Assembly: GCA_027886925.1 (NCBI GenBank)
Contig: JAPCJN010000007.1
Location: 1-37,963, forward strand
DNA from: Nitrososphaerota archaeon
GTDB taxonomy: Archaea > Thermoproteota > Nitrososphaeria > Nitrososphaerales > UBA183
DNA: 37,963 bases
Direction of reading: 5' to 3'
This document shows positions 1 through 7,692 of the stretch, piece after piece. The notes beneath the pieces were generated by a model. The model made no database searches. It worked only from the letters and a program-made list of their open reading frames with translations, and had not been told where the DNA came from. Every line of letters starts with the position of its first letter. Within the stretch, counting starts at the first letter, position 1. The position numbers were made by a program, and so were the translations under genes.

Positions 1-122
1 ATATTCATGAAGAGGCAATCGACGAAACCTGAATCCTCAAAAAGTCCGAGAAGCGCCTCGGCACCACTCACCTGTTTGGGTTGTAGATGCGAAAGTGGGG
101 TCGGACTTCGTCTCGTCTCCAC
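1..122 (-). CDS. Partial N-terminus of a probable thiamine-diphosphate-dependent enzyme
   Basis: An open frame runs from GTG at 122 off the left edge, giving 40 residues. The segment from residue 18 (V-S-G-A-E-A-L-L, then G-L-F-E-D-S-G-F) resembles the opening helix of acetolactate-synthase or sulfopyruvate/phosphonopyruvate-decarboxylase-type proteins, where a G-A-E/Q-A-L motif precedes a 'G-V-x-x-x-F-x-x-P-G' strand; here the strand would be V-D-C-L-F-M-N. A TATA-like element at 151-160 sits about 33 bp upstream of the GTG; a second GTG at 71 is an alternative start. The next gene upstream on the same strand is a small tautomerase. Only the first tens of residues are visible, so the family is a suggestion; the existence of a coding frame is better supported. 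Confidence 0.45.
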   Translation of the reverse strand, partial: METRRSPTPLSHLQPKQVSGAEALLGLFEDSGFVDCLFMN

Positions 123-150
123 ATTGAACCGTCTTGCTTCCGGCTCTGAT

Positions 151-160
151 TGATTTAACC
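151..160 (-). promoter_or_regulatory. TATA-like element for the left-edge gene
   Basis: On the minus strand this reads GGTTAAATCA, centred about 33 bp before the GTG at 122, matching the spacing of other likely leaderless genes in the window. Confidence 0.4.
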
Positions 161-203
161 CTATTCGACTCGCTTCCCCTGTGGGTAGCCTGTAATCGGG
201 TTG

Positions 204-383
204 TTATCCTTCGAGCTTCCCGCCCGAGCTCCAGTTCTCTCTCGGTACTTCCTCGAAGATTACTGTGACATGGTCTGCTCTCGCGTTTGCAATCGTCGCC
301 ATGGCCTCGGTTATGGCCTTTGCCAACGACGCCTTCTGCTCCTTCGTCCTACCTGCGAGCATGGATACTCTCACGACTGGCAT
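204..383 (-). CDS. 4-oxalocrotonate tautomerase family protein
   Basis: A 59-residue protein beginning Met-Pro-Val-Val-Arg-Val. In this family the initiator methionine is removed and Pro-1 is the catalytic general base for keto-enol tautomerisation; the length is typical of the short, oligomer-forming members. The body (A-G-R-T-K-E-Q-K, then an alpha helix, then V-T-V-I-F-E-E-V) follows the beta-alpha-beta 4-OT pattern. The frame extends further upstream, but the Met-Pro start at 383 is chosen because it exposes Pro-1 and because a TATA-like element lies about 33 bp upstream. It lies between the partial left-edge enzyme and an aminotransferase, all on the minus strand, which suggests a role in breakdown of an enol or keto-acid intermediate. 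The substrate is unknown. Confidence 0.85.
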   Translation of the reverse strand: MPVVRVSMLAGRTKEQKASLAKAITEAMATIANARADHVTVIFEEVPRENWSSGGKLEG

Positions 384-410
384 GATTATTCGTGTTGCGG
401 GTCGCCCACC

Positions 411-420
411 GGATTTTAAG
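411..420 (-). promoter_or_regulatory. TATA-like element for the tautomerase gene
   Basis: Minus strand reads CTTAAAATCC, centred about 33 bp upstream of the ATG at 383. No ribosome-binding site is visible between them. Confidence 0.45.
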
Positions 421-498
421 CATATGGTGCTAGCTGGACGCTGATCGCAAGGCTGCACAAAGTTCGAGCGTTCGAAATGCTGCCTGTCTTCCGGCGGC

Positions 499-1830
499 TC
501 ATTTGTGGCGCGCCCGGTCTCTGACCCGCTTGCCAGGCTTCAGACTTGCGATGACGTCTCGCGAGCTATCCACGAGCTTCCTGACGTCTGCTTCAGAGTG
601 GACAGAGGAAAAATGCATCCGTTTGAGGGGTAGGGGGAGTGTGAGTATCCCTCTCCACAGTAGCCCTTCCTTGAAGCGCGTCCCCATCTCCATGTCATTG
701 TGCGAGAGGTCAGAATATGTCTTGATCTCGTGCCGCGTGAAATACACCGCGATTATCGACCGGAACCCCGCCACGTGCCCGTCTATCTTGTGTTCTTCGA
801 GAGCACCCGTGATGCCCTTCCTCGCCACCGCGGCGGCGGCGGTCATCTTCTCATAGGGCACTCCCGTCTTCAGGATCGAGAGAGTCGCCTTCGCGGCGGC
901 GAGCGAGACTGGATGGGCGATGTACGTCCCGAACTCGACCACGTTGCCGAGAGGCTGGAACTCTGACATCACCTCTTTCGTCCCGCATATCGCAGCTATG
1001 GGGAAGCCATTCGCGAGCGCCTTGGCGACCACCGTGAGATCCGGGGTCACCCCGTAGATGCTTTGCACCCCGCCGATCGCGTGCCGGAATCCTGTGATTA
1101 CTTCGTCAAAAATCAACAGGCTGCCGTTTCGCTCCGTCACTTCCCTCAGGAACCTGAGGAATCCTTCTTCCGGCAATATGCATCCAACCGACGAGTGCAT
1201 TATTGGCTCCGTCAGCAGGGCGGCGATCTCCCCCTTGTTCTGAGCGAACGCCCTCTCCACTGCTTTGGGATCGTTGAAGGGGACCGTTATCGTGTTCGAC
1301 GATACGGAAGGGTCTAGACCTGACGACTCCAGATGAGGAGGAGGACGGCCCGTCTCCAGCAGGCTAGGTGAGACATCTACCAGGACGTTATCGTTGTTGC
1401 CGTGATATCCTCCGATGAACTTGATTATTTTGTTGCGCTTGGTGTATGAACGGGCTAGCCTGATGGCGAATAGGATTCCGTCGGAGCCAGTTACGCAGAA
1501 TCTCACCTGCTCGGCCGAAGGGACGTGGTCATGGATGCCTTCTGCCACCTCGACCTCGAGCTCGTTCAATCCTGCGTTCCAGATGTCTCCCTGTTCGAGT
1601 TGGGCAGAGACTGCTGAGAGCACCTTAGGGTGCCTGTGCCCCAGTACGAGCGGCCCGAACGACAGATGATAGTCGACGAATTCGTTTCCGTCTACGTCCC
1701 AGACATGCGAGCCGTCCCCTCGCGCGAACGCGAGAGTGCGAGTACCAGTCATCCTCATAGGGTCAAACGTCCCACCCGGTGTCACGGCCAGCGCCCTCTC
1801 GAAGAGCTTCTTTGACTCGCTGACTTCCAC
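499..1830 (-). CDS. Class III aminotransferase, glutamate-1-semialdehyde aminomutase-like
   Basis: PLP-dependent fold-type I enzyme of about 443 residues. Visible marks are the N-terminal S-K-K-L-F-E-R-A segment with the following P-G-G, the E-F-V-D-Y strand, the cofactor region F-C-V-T-G-S-D, the I-F-D-E-V-I-T-G-F-R motif and the Schiff-base lysine in V-V-A-K-A-L-A-N-G-F-P (about residue 270). These match the glutamate-1-semialdehyde aminomutase-like branch, which includes many catabolic omega- and beta-amino-acid aminotransferases. The frame stays open to 1908, but a TATA-like element at 1860-1870 lies inside that extension, so the GTG at 1830 is the better start. No haem genes are nearby, and the catabolic neighbours argue for a transaminase or mutase acting on an imported amino compound rather than tetrapyrrole synthesis. 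Confidence 0.88.
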   Translation of the reverse strand: MEVSESKKLFERALAVTPGGTFDPMRMTGTRTLAFARGDGSHVWDVDGNEFVDYHLSFGPLVLGHRHPKVLSAVSAQLEQGDIWNAGLNELEVEVAEGIHDHVPSAEQVRFCVTGSDGILFAIRLARSYTKRNKIIKFIGGYHGNNDNVLVDVSPSLLETGRPPPHLESSGLDPSVSSNTITVPFNDPKAVERAFAQNKGEIAALLTEPIMHSSVGCILPEEGFLRFLREVTERNGSLLIFDEVITGFRHAIGGVQSIYGVTPDLTVVAKALANGFPIAAICGTKEVMSEFQPLGNVVEFGTYIAHPVSLAAAKATLSILKTGVPYEKMTAAAAVARKGITGALEEHKIDGHVAGFRSIIAVYFTRHEIKTYSDLSHNDMEMGTRFKEGLLWRGILTLPLPLKRMHFSSVHSEADVRKLVDSSRDVIASLKPGKRVRDRARHK

Positions 1831-1859
1831 GCCGTACCGCTGCGACGAGTCCGCTATAC

Positions 1860-1870
1860 TATTTATTTCT
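1860..1870 (-). promoter_or_regulatory. TATA-like element that decides the aminotransferase start
   Basis: Minus strand contains GAAATAAATAG. It is about 34 bp upstream of the GTG at 1830 and inside the longer open frame, so translation from the upstream in-frame start is unlikely. Confidence 0.5.
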
Positions 1871-1976
1871 AGACGCCCAGAATCGGTCCCGACGAAGCGT
1901 CCCCGCATCCTGCTGCGTCGACGGGGTTGCTCGGAGCTAGCATAGCATGGCGAGGTCGCAGAGACGCGCCCACACG

Positions 1977-1988
1977 GTTAATTAAATC
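1977..1988 (+). promoter_or_regulatory. TATA-like element for the SDR gene
   Basis: GTTAATTAAATC is centred about 29 bp before the ATG at 2012, and no Shine-Dalgarno sequence is seen. With the element at 1860-1870 it makes a divergent promoter region. Confidence 0.55.
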
Positions 1989-2011
1989 AGCGCCGTAGAC
2001 TTCGCGACGGC

Positions 2012-2797
2012 ATGCCAGCCACCGACTCTGAACTCCGGCACATGTTCGATTTGACCGGGCACGTCGGCATCGTCACTGGGGGCAGCGGCGGACTAGGGAG
2101 GATGGCGGCGCAGGGTCTTGCAGCCTTCGGCGCCGACCTCGTCCTGGTAGGGAGAGACACCACGAAGCTTGATGCTGCAAGGAAGGTCGTCGAGGGGCGT
2201 CGACGCAAGGTGATCTGTCTGACCGTGGATGTGAGCGACCCGGACGCAGTTGAGAAGATGGTGCGCGAGACGCTTCAAACTTTCCGTCGCATAGATTTCC
2301 TCGTAAATGCCCACGGCATGAACTTCCGCATGCCAACTGACAAGATGCCCATCGAAGAGTGGGACCGGGTGATCGATGTGAACCTCAGAGGCGTGTTCCT
2401 GACATGCCGAGCCGTTGGCAAGGCGATGATCGAGCGGAGACAGGGAAAGATCGTCAACATCTCGTCGACCTCAGGCGCCCTGGGGTACGCGACGGGCTAT
2501 TCGGCCTACTCCCCGAGCAAGGCGGGCGTGGATGCGCTGACTCGGACCCTGGCGGCCGAGTGGGGTCGGCACAACATCAATGTGAACTCCGTCGCGCCCT
2601 ATTTCATAGAAACCGAGATGACGAGGGCAGTCCTCGGGATGAAGGAGTTTCGCGACACGGTATTGGCAGGTCTGCCGCTCAAGAGAATCGGCAAGCCGCT
2701 GGACGCAGCAGGGGCAGTCGTCTTCCTCTGTTCCCATGCCTCCGACTGGATCACCGGCCAGACCATCTACATCGACGGCGGACGCACGATAGCTTGA
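2012..2797 (+). CDS. Short-chain dehydrogenase/reductase (gluconate 5-dehydrogenase-like)
   Basis: A classical SDR of 261 residues. The cofactor motif T-G-G-S-G-G-L-G is at residues 22-29, N-A-H-G at 99-102 replaces the usual N-N-A-G, the structural Asn is N124, and the catalytic set is S152, Y166 and K170 (Y-S-P-S-K). The C-terminal I-T-G-Q-T-I-Y-I-D-G-G is typical. An Arg (R48) follows the second strand, as in many NADP-preferring members. Members of this branch oxidise or reduce sugar acids, polyols or 3-hydroxy/3-oxo compounds; the substrate here is unknown. The 3' end overlaps the convergent dehydrogenase gene by 31 bp. Expression is likely from its own TATA element upstream. Confidence 0.92.
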   Translation: MPATDSELRHMFDLTGHVGIVTGGSGGLGRMAAQGLAAFGADLVLVGRDTTKLDAARKVVEGRRRKVICLTVDVSDPDAVEKMVRETLQTFRRIDFLVNAHGMNFRMPTDKMPIEEWDRVIDVNLRGVFLTCRAVGKAMIERRQGKIVNISSTSGALGYATGYSAYSPSKAGVDALTRTLAAEWGRHNINVNSVAPYFIETEMTRAVLGMKEFRDTVLAGLPLKRIGKPLDAAGAVVFLCSHASDWITGQTIYIDGGRTIA

Positions 2798-4071
2798 TCT
2801 TTGCTCCCGTATCTCTTGATCCTAGCCAACGCGCTGCGCTCGTGCGCGACCATCCCCTCGGCCCTCGATATCCTGGACGCCGGAGGCGCGATTCTTAGGC
2901 TTCCCTCTTTCGTGAGCCGCTGCCAAGTCACGTTCTTCATATATTTCCCAACCCATAACCCGCCCGTATAGCGAGCGGCTCTGCCAGTGGGAAGAATATG
3001 GTTCGTGCCGATGGCTTTGTCTGAGTACACCACTGTCGCCTCTTCGCCGATCGCAAGCGTCCCGTAGCTCTTCAGGTTTTCAAAGAACCATCCGTCCTCG
3101 CCGGTCTCGAGCTGCAGATGCTCTGGCGCATATGAATCGGCAACGCTCGCCGCCTCTTCCTTGGAAGCTACGAGTATCACCTCGCCGTTTCGAGTCCATG
3201 CTTCTCTCGCGACCTCTGCAGTCGGCAGGTCGAGGAGTTGCTCCTCGATGGCCGCGATGACTTTGCTCCCCATTTGCCTGGAGGTCGTTATCACGAATTG
3301 CGGAGAGTCGGGATCGTGCTCCGCCTGGGCGACTATGTCGGCGGCCACCAGCTCGGCGTCTGCGGTTTCGTCCGCGATGATTCCGATTTCGGTCGGGCCT
3401 GCCACCAGGTCGATCCCGACGCTCCCGAACACCTGGCGTTTCGCCTCGACCACGAACTTGTTCCCAGGCCCCGCAATGAGGTCGACCGGTCTGGTGCCTT
3501 CGACGCCGTAGGCCATGAAACCTATCGCCTGCGCACCCCCAATGGTGTAGATCTCGTCAGCCCCCGCGATATGAATCGCATACACGACCGCAGGATTGAG
3601 CTTTCCTCTCTGAGTGGGCGTGCACGCTATCACCCTTCTTACACCCGCCACCCGAGCGGGCACGATGCTCATCTGCGACGACGCAATTAGCGCATACCGC
3701 CCTCCGGGGATGTAGACGCCGACCGAGTCCACCGCTAGATACCGCTGACCTAGCGTAACACCCGGCAGTGTCTCCACCTCAAAGTCGGTGAGCGTCTTCT
3801 TCTGGGCCTCTGCGAAGCGCCTTACTTGCTCGTTGAGGAACTGGATGTCCTTCTTCAGGCCCTCAGGGACCTGATCGATGAGCTCCTTGATCTCGGCCTC
3901 GGACAACCTGAACGAGGGCGGATTCCACTTGTCGAACTTCTCTGAATAGAACCTCACGGCAGCCTCTCCTTCTGTCCTGACTCTCTCCAGGACCTCTGCC
4001 ACTAGATTCCTTACCGGTGCGGCATCTTCTTGCTTCCGTGGCTGCGCAGACTTTAGATAAACGGCTGGCAT
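2767..4071 (-). CDS. Histidinol dehydrogenase family protein, probably not in histidine synthesis
   Basis: A 434-residue NAD-dependent, zinc-type dehydrogenase. Family marks are G-P-G-N-K-F-V-V-E-A-K-R, A-G-P-T-E-I, Q-A-E-H-D-P-D-S (zinc ligands Gln and His), Y-A-P-E-H-L-Q-L (catalytic Glu-His), a Ser-Asp-Lys-Ala-Ile-Gly-Thr-Asn-His segment (ligand Asp) and a final R-A-E-G-M-V-A-H (ligand His), so the metal site looks intact. The ATG at 4071 is preferred over the in-frame TTG at 4080 because a TATA element is centred 27 bp upstream of it. No other his genes are present; HisD paralogues such as sulfopropanediol dehydrogenase (HpsN) oxidise other alcohols to carboxylates through an aldehyde, so a catabolic role is inferred. 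Confidence 0.88.
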   Translation of the reverse strand: MPAVYLKSAQPRKQEDAAPVRNLVAEVLERVRTEGEAAVRFYSEKFDKWNPPSFRLSEAEIKELIDQVPEGLKKDIQFLNEQVRRFAEAQKKTLTDFEVETLPGVTLGQRYLAVDSVGVYIPGGRYALIASSQMSIVPARVAGVRRVIACTPTQRGKLNPAVVYAIHIAGADEIYTIGGAQAIGFMAYGVEGTRPVDLIAGPGNKFVVEAKRQVFGSVGIDLVAGPTEIGIIADETADAELVAADIVAQAEHDPDSPQFVITTSRQMGSKVIAAIEEQLLDLPTAEVAREAWTRNGEVILVASKEEAASVADSYAPEHLQLETGEDGWFFENLKSYGTLAIGEEATVVYSDKAIGTNHILPTGRAARYTGGLWVGKYMKNVTWQRLTKEGSLRIAPPASRISRAEGMVAHERSALARIKRYGSKDQAIVRPPSM

Positions 4072-4093
4072 CGTCGTCAATAGACTCTAACGC

Positions 4094-4102
4094 GATATAA
4101 AC
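4094..4102 (-). promoter_or_regulatory. TATA element for the HisD-like gene
   Basis: Minus strand GTTTATATC, centred 27 bp from the ATG at 4071. This is one of the clearest leaderless arrangements in the window and separates this gene transcriptionally from the upstream oxidoreductase. Confidence 0.6.
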
Positions 4103-4130
4103 GGTGCTACCTGACTGACGCGAATCGAAG

Positions 4131-5279
4131 TCAAGCCGCCGACTTTTTCAAGAGCTCTCTGGACTTGCCCATGAGTTCCTGAGCAAGGGGCTCCATCTCT
4201 TGGAGTCTGAGTACTTGGTGGTCGACTCCTAGAGCCTCCTTCATGACACGATGAGACTTTGGTGTCAGGACTACCGTTCCGTCCTTCTCTATGCTTTCGA
4301 TCCCGTCTCCAAGTTGCTGTTCCTCGACCATGCGAACTGCTTCCTCCATTGTCAGCGAGCTGGGGAGCTGGACGTGCGCCCCCCTCCTGTCGAGCATGAC
4401 CGGCCATCCTCCCGGCAGACCACCGGGCCCCGGGGCGTTCGTCGAGACACCTGACTCAGATAACAAAGCCAACGCATTCCGGATGGTCGAGGAGACCAAA
4501 AGAGAGGCAGGGAGATTGACCGGGGGGAGCCTCACCGCTGCCACGAGTAGCTTCTGGACGTTCAGCTTGCTCGTTATGTCTGAACCGTTGTGGTATACCC
4601 TTAAGAAGACTGGGGCTCCGGAAGGCTTTCCTGTCGCCCTGATATGTGACGCTTCTCCATGGTGAAATATCATCGAGACTGAGATGTGGCCGGCGGGTAT
4701 CTTCAATTTGTCGCTAACCATCACCCTGACCTTGGCCGAGTAGTGTGACACGTTCCCTGCCCCGACGGTGGGAGCGAGTCCCACCTTCTGAAGGACTGCA
4801 TGCGTGATGTCGGGGACGCTCACGTTGACTACAGGCGCATTCGACTTCGATCGCTTCACCGCCTTCATCAGCTTGTGCAAGACCACCAGGTGGATGGGCA
4901 CCCAAGGAGCGATGCCGGCCTCATAGTTTACTTTGTAATAGAGGGACTCTGGGATCTTGCCTTGGAGGAAATAGGCGGATTGCAACGAAGCCGTGTTAAG
5001 AATCACCTCGGGTTTGATTCGCCCGATGACCTCGGCTGACCCCTCAAGGTCATCGATGTCGAGCTTGACAAAACGTATCTCAGGGTGTCTGCCTTCCAAC
5101 GCCGCTCCGATCCTCGCATTCTCGATTTGATCCAGCGCCCTTTCTTCTTCCCTCCGGCATACGTAGATACTCGCGATGCTAGGAGTCCGAGCGAGGGACT
5201 CGAGCATAGGCCCTCCGATCAGTCCCAGGCCCAGAAGGATCACCTTCGCCCCTCTTTCAGCGTCTGCCTTGGGTGCCAT
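4131..5279 (-). CDS. Rossmann-fold NAD(P)-binding oxidoreductase of unknown function
   Basis: A 382-residue protein whose N-terminus (V-I-L-L-G-L-G-L-I-G-G-P, residues 13-24) is a dinucleotide-binding beta-alpha-beta turn, followed by an acidic/basic strand end (Y-V-C-R-R) and a second half-Rossmann with I-K-P-E-V-I-L-N-T-A. The middle segment (N-V-S-V-P-D-I-T-H-A-V-L) resembles the region after the cofactor domain of saccharopine/homospermidine-type or malate-type dehydrogenases. The C-terminal half does not match a family I can name. It lies 55 bp downstream of the M19-like gene on the same strand, so the two probably form an operon. A role in opine- or imine-type amino-acid chemistry is possible but unproven. 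Confidence 0.7.
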   Translation of the reverse strand: MAPKADAERGAKVILLGLGLIGGPMLESLARTPSIASIYVCRREEERALDQIENARIGAALEGRHPEIRFVKLDIDDLEGSAEVIGRIKPEVILNTASLQSAYFLQGKIPESLYYKVNYEAGIAPWVPIHLVVLHKLMKAVKRSKSNAPVVNVSVPDITHAVLQKVGLAPTVGAGNVSHYSAKVRVMVSDKLKIPAGHISVSMIFHHGEASHIRATGKPSGAPVFLRVYHNGSDITSKLNVQKLLVAAVRLPPVNLPASLLVSSTIRNALALLSESGVSTNAPGPGGLPGGWPVMLDRRGAHVQLPSSLTMEEAVRMVEEQQLGDGIESIEKDGTVVLTPKSHRVMKEALGVDHQVLRLQEMEPLAQELMGKSRELLKKSAA

Positions 5280-5334
5280 TATTCATCGGTTCCCCGTTGC
5301 CTTGATCGTTGGCCGGTTGAACCCTGATTCCGCA

Positions 5335-6393
5335 CTACTTCCAGGCTCTGCTGAAGACCCTCAGAAAGTTTCCGCCCAGTATCTTCTCTACGTCCGAATC
5401 CGAATAGCCTCGAGCAACTAGGCCTTCGACGACAGGGAGCAGGTTTTCGGGCATTAGTCCGGACGCGTAGCGCTTGTCGTGGGGGACCATGAAGTTGCCA
5501 GAGAGCTTCGTGAGCTCCGGATACCTCTGCGTGAAGCTGGCCGACTCCGAGTCCTTCCTGGCATGGGACTGGTCGAGCCCGATCCCGACATGGTCGACGC
5601 CGGACACTTTCACCACGTGGTCTATGCAGTCCAAATAGTCCTCCATCGACGGAGAAGGAGCGTTCGGGAGCACCCAATAGAGCCCGTATATACCGACGAC
5701 ACCACCTTTCTCAGAGATCGCGACGATCTCCTCCTCGCTCGCGTTCCTTATCACATCGCGCAGTGCCCTGGGGGCCGAGTGGGAGAAGATGCACGGCTGC
5801 TTGGAGACCTCAATGGCGTCTAGGGCGGTCTTCGTGTGCGAGTGAGACAGGTCGATCACAATCCCTGCTCTGTTCAGCTCTTCTACAACCTTGATCCCAT
5901 AGTCGCTCAACCCTGCCGGAGAGTGTGCCTCGAGGCAACCATCTCCGATGAAGTTCCTTCTCATGTAGGTCAGACCCGTTATCCTAATCCCGAGCTTCTG
6001 AATCGCGGGGATCACGCCCAGTTCCTCGATGTAAGCTGATCCCTGCATCCCAAAAATGAAACCGAACTTCCCTGACTGCTTGGCCTTCCGGATGTCGTCC
6101 GCCGTCTCTACCAGCATCGCCTTGTCTCCAAAGCTCTCGATGATCCGGTACCAGTTCGAGACGCTCCTTAGAGCGAACCTAAGTGTGGATTCGTAGATCG
6201 GCTCTGCCATCTCGGGGCTCGTGGGGTGGGCGACAGTGACCACCGCAGCGGTTATCCCTCCGTTCTGGATCTTAGGAAAATGCTCGGGCCACGAATACTG
6301 CCTGGTCGCATCCTGCGCGTTTATCGAGACGAACTTGCGGTAGAGTTCGGCTGCTTCGTCTTTCTCTTTTTTTGTGATTTCAGAGACCTGCAA
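5335..6393 (-). CDS. M19 (renal dipeptidase) family protein with altered metal site
   Basis: A 352-residue TIM-barrel protein. Family marks include G-L-T-Y-M-R-R-N-F-I-G-D-G, the D-L-S-H strand and F-S-H-S (the two histidines that follow the barrel), H-V-G-I-G-L-D and a C-terminal I-L-G-G-N-F-L-R-V-F. In classical members an N-terminal His-x-Asp and a bridging Glu complete the zinc pair; here the first position appears as A26-Q27-D28 and the Glu region as G-M-Q-G (Q117), so the first His and the bridging Glu look replaced. It is paralogous to the gene at 11424-12530, which shows the same replacements. The start is TTG at 6393, just downstream of an A/T-rich promoter shared with the DegT gene. 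Activity is uncertain. Confidence 0.82.
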   Translation of the reverse strand: MQVSEITKKEKDEAAELYRKFVSINAQDATRQYSWPEHFPKIQNGGITAAVVTVAHPTSPEMAEPIYESTLRFALRSVSNWYRIIESFGDKAMLVETADDIRKAKQSGKFGFIFGMQGSAYIEELGVIPAIQKLGIRITGLTYMRRNFIGDGCLEAHSPAGLSDYGIKVVEELNRAGIVIDLSHSHTKTALDAIEVSKQPCIFSHSAPRALRDVIRNASEEEIVAISEKGGVVGIYGLYWVLPNAPSPSMEDYLDCIDHVVKVSGVDHVGIGLDQSHARKDSESASFTQRYPELTKLSGNFMVPHDKRYASGLMPENLLPVVEGLVARGYSDSDVEKILGGNFLRVFSRAWK

Positions 6394-6410
6394 ACCACTC
6401 GGTCCGAGCC

Positions 6411-6427
6411 TGATAAAGTTAATAAGC
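6411..6427. promoter_or_regulatory. Shared divergent promoter core
   Basis: TGATAAAGTTAATAAGC carries TATA-like sequence on both strands (CTTATTAAC on the minus strand). It lies about 26 bp from the TTG at 6393 on one side and about 42 bp from the ATG at 6465 on the other. Confidence 0.5.
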
Positions 6428-6464
6428 TTTGAAAGGCTTTCAGCGATCGGAAATCGCGGTCAGA

Positions 6465-7685
6465 ATGTATCCAGCCGAATCCTATGTGGTCCCCTACAAG
6501 CGTCTGTTGTTCGACGACGAGACGAAGAAAGCGGTGATCGAGCACATGGAAAGGGGAGAATTGCTGCAGGACGACGAGCCCGCATATCATTTCGAAAAAG
6601 CGTTCGCTTACGCGGTAGGAAAGAAGGAGGCCATCGCGGTGTGCAACGGGTCCTGGGCGGGTTGGCTCGCCCTTTACGGATGCGGCATCGAGGAAGGAGA
6701 CGAGGTGATCCTGCCCGCGTGCACCGACTACCCGGTAGCCAACCAGGTCGTCCATTCCAGGGCGAAGCCTGTCTTCGTCGACGTGGATCCTGAAACGCAA
6801 AACATGGACCCGACCAAGGTTGAAGAGAAGATCACCGAGCGGACCAAGGCGATCCTACCGGTGCACATGATGGGTCACCCCGTCGACATGGACCCAATCC
6901 TGGAGATCGCGCGCAGGCACGGGGTTTTTGTCATCGAGGATGCCTGCCATTCGCTCGGGGCCCGATATAAGGGCAAGAACTTGCCGCTAGGCGACGTTGG
7001 TTACTACAGCTTCCACGGGAAGAGCCTTTGGACGGTATCAGGCGGCGGCATGGTCGTAACAAACGACCCGAAGATTGCGGAGAGGATCCGGTTCGAGAGG
7101 CATCACGGGGTCTTGGTGAAGGGATACAACCACAGGCCCCCGCATGTCACGGAGGACGGGATCTGGGAGGATTTGATCACGAGCTTCAGCATGAACTACC
7201 GGATCGCCGAGATAGCAGCGGTCATTGGGCTACACCAAGTGAAGAAGCTCCCGCAACTCGTGGAGTCGCAAAGAGAAACGGCGAAGCAATACACTGAACG
7301 GCTCGCGGGGGTCCCGATAGTCCCTCCGATAGAGAAGGAATGGGCTTTTCATACGTATACGCGCTACGTGATAAACGCCCCATTGAGAAACGAGCTTCAG
7401 AGCTACCTGAAGAAGAAAGGCATCCAGACGATCGTAAGCTACCCGGCTCCGATCCCTCTGCTCGGGATCTATGCAAAGCGCTATGGTCACAAGTCAGGAG
7501 ACTTCCCCGTGACGGAAAACATCAAGAAAATCCAGCTGAGCCTACCTGAACCGAGGTGCCTGAGCAGCTGGCAGGTCGAGTACGTCACCGCCATGATCCG
7601 GGAGTTCTACAACGAGAATCCTCTCAGCGAAGCGGACCTTGAGAGGCTAAAGAGCGAGCGGATGAGCCCGCTTCCTCGCCCCTAA
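6465..7685 (+). CDS. DegT/DnrJ/EryC1/StrS-family PLP aminotransferase
   Basis: A 406-residue fold-type I aminotransferase. It shows V-C-N-G-S-W-A-G-W-L-A-L (phosphate-binding region), L-P-A-C-T-D-Y-P-V, I-E-D-A-C-H-S-L-G-A (cofactor ring contact) and S-F-H-G-K-S-L with the Schiff-base lysine at K186, followed by S-G-G-G-M-V-V-T-N. DegT enzymes usually aminate keto-sugars or cyclic ketones using glutamate or glutamine. No sugar-nucleotide genes are nearby, so a keto-compound from the local pathway is an equally good substrate. An in-frame TTG exists at 6429, but it overlaps the promoter core, so the ATG at 6465 is preferred. It ends 7 bp before the convergent enolase-superfamily gene. Confidence 0.88.
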   Translation: MYPAESYVVPYKRLLFDDETKKAVIEHMERGELLQDDEPAYHFEKAFAYAVGKKEAIAVCNGSWAGWLALYGCGIEEGDEVILPACTDYPVANQVVHSRAKPVFVDVDPETQNMDPTKVEEKITERTKAILPVHMMGHPVDMDPILEIARRHGVFVIEDACHSLGARYKGKNLPLGDVGYYSFHGKSLWTVSGGGMVVTNDPKIAERIRFERHHGVLVKGYNHRPPHVTEDGIWEDLITSFSMNYRIAEIAAVIGLHQVKKLPQLVESQRETAKQYTERLAGVPIVPPIEKEWAFHTYTRYVINAPLRNELQSYLKKKGIQTIVSYPAPIPLLGIYAKRYGHKSGDFPVTENIKKIQLSLPEPRCLSSWQVEYVTAMIREFYNENPLSEADLERLKSERMSPLPRP

Positions 7686-7692
7686 CACTGGA

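Noticed and set aside
499..1830. Calling the class-III aminotransferase hemL
   Set aside because: No tetrapyrrole genes are present and many GSA-like proteins are catabolic transaminases; the family is clear but not the pathway.
2767..4071. Calling the HisD-family gene a histidine biosynthesis gene
   Set aside because: No other histidine gene is nearby and the context is catabolic, so no hisD symbol was given.
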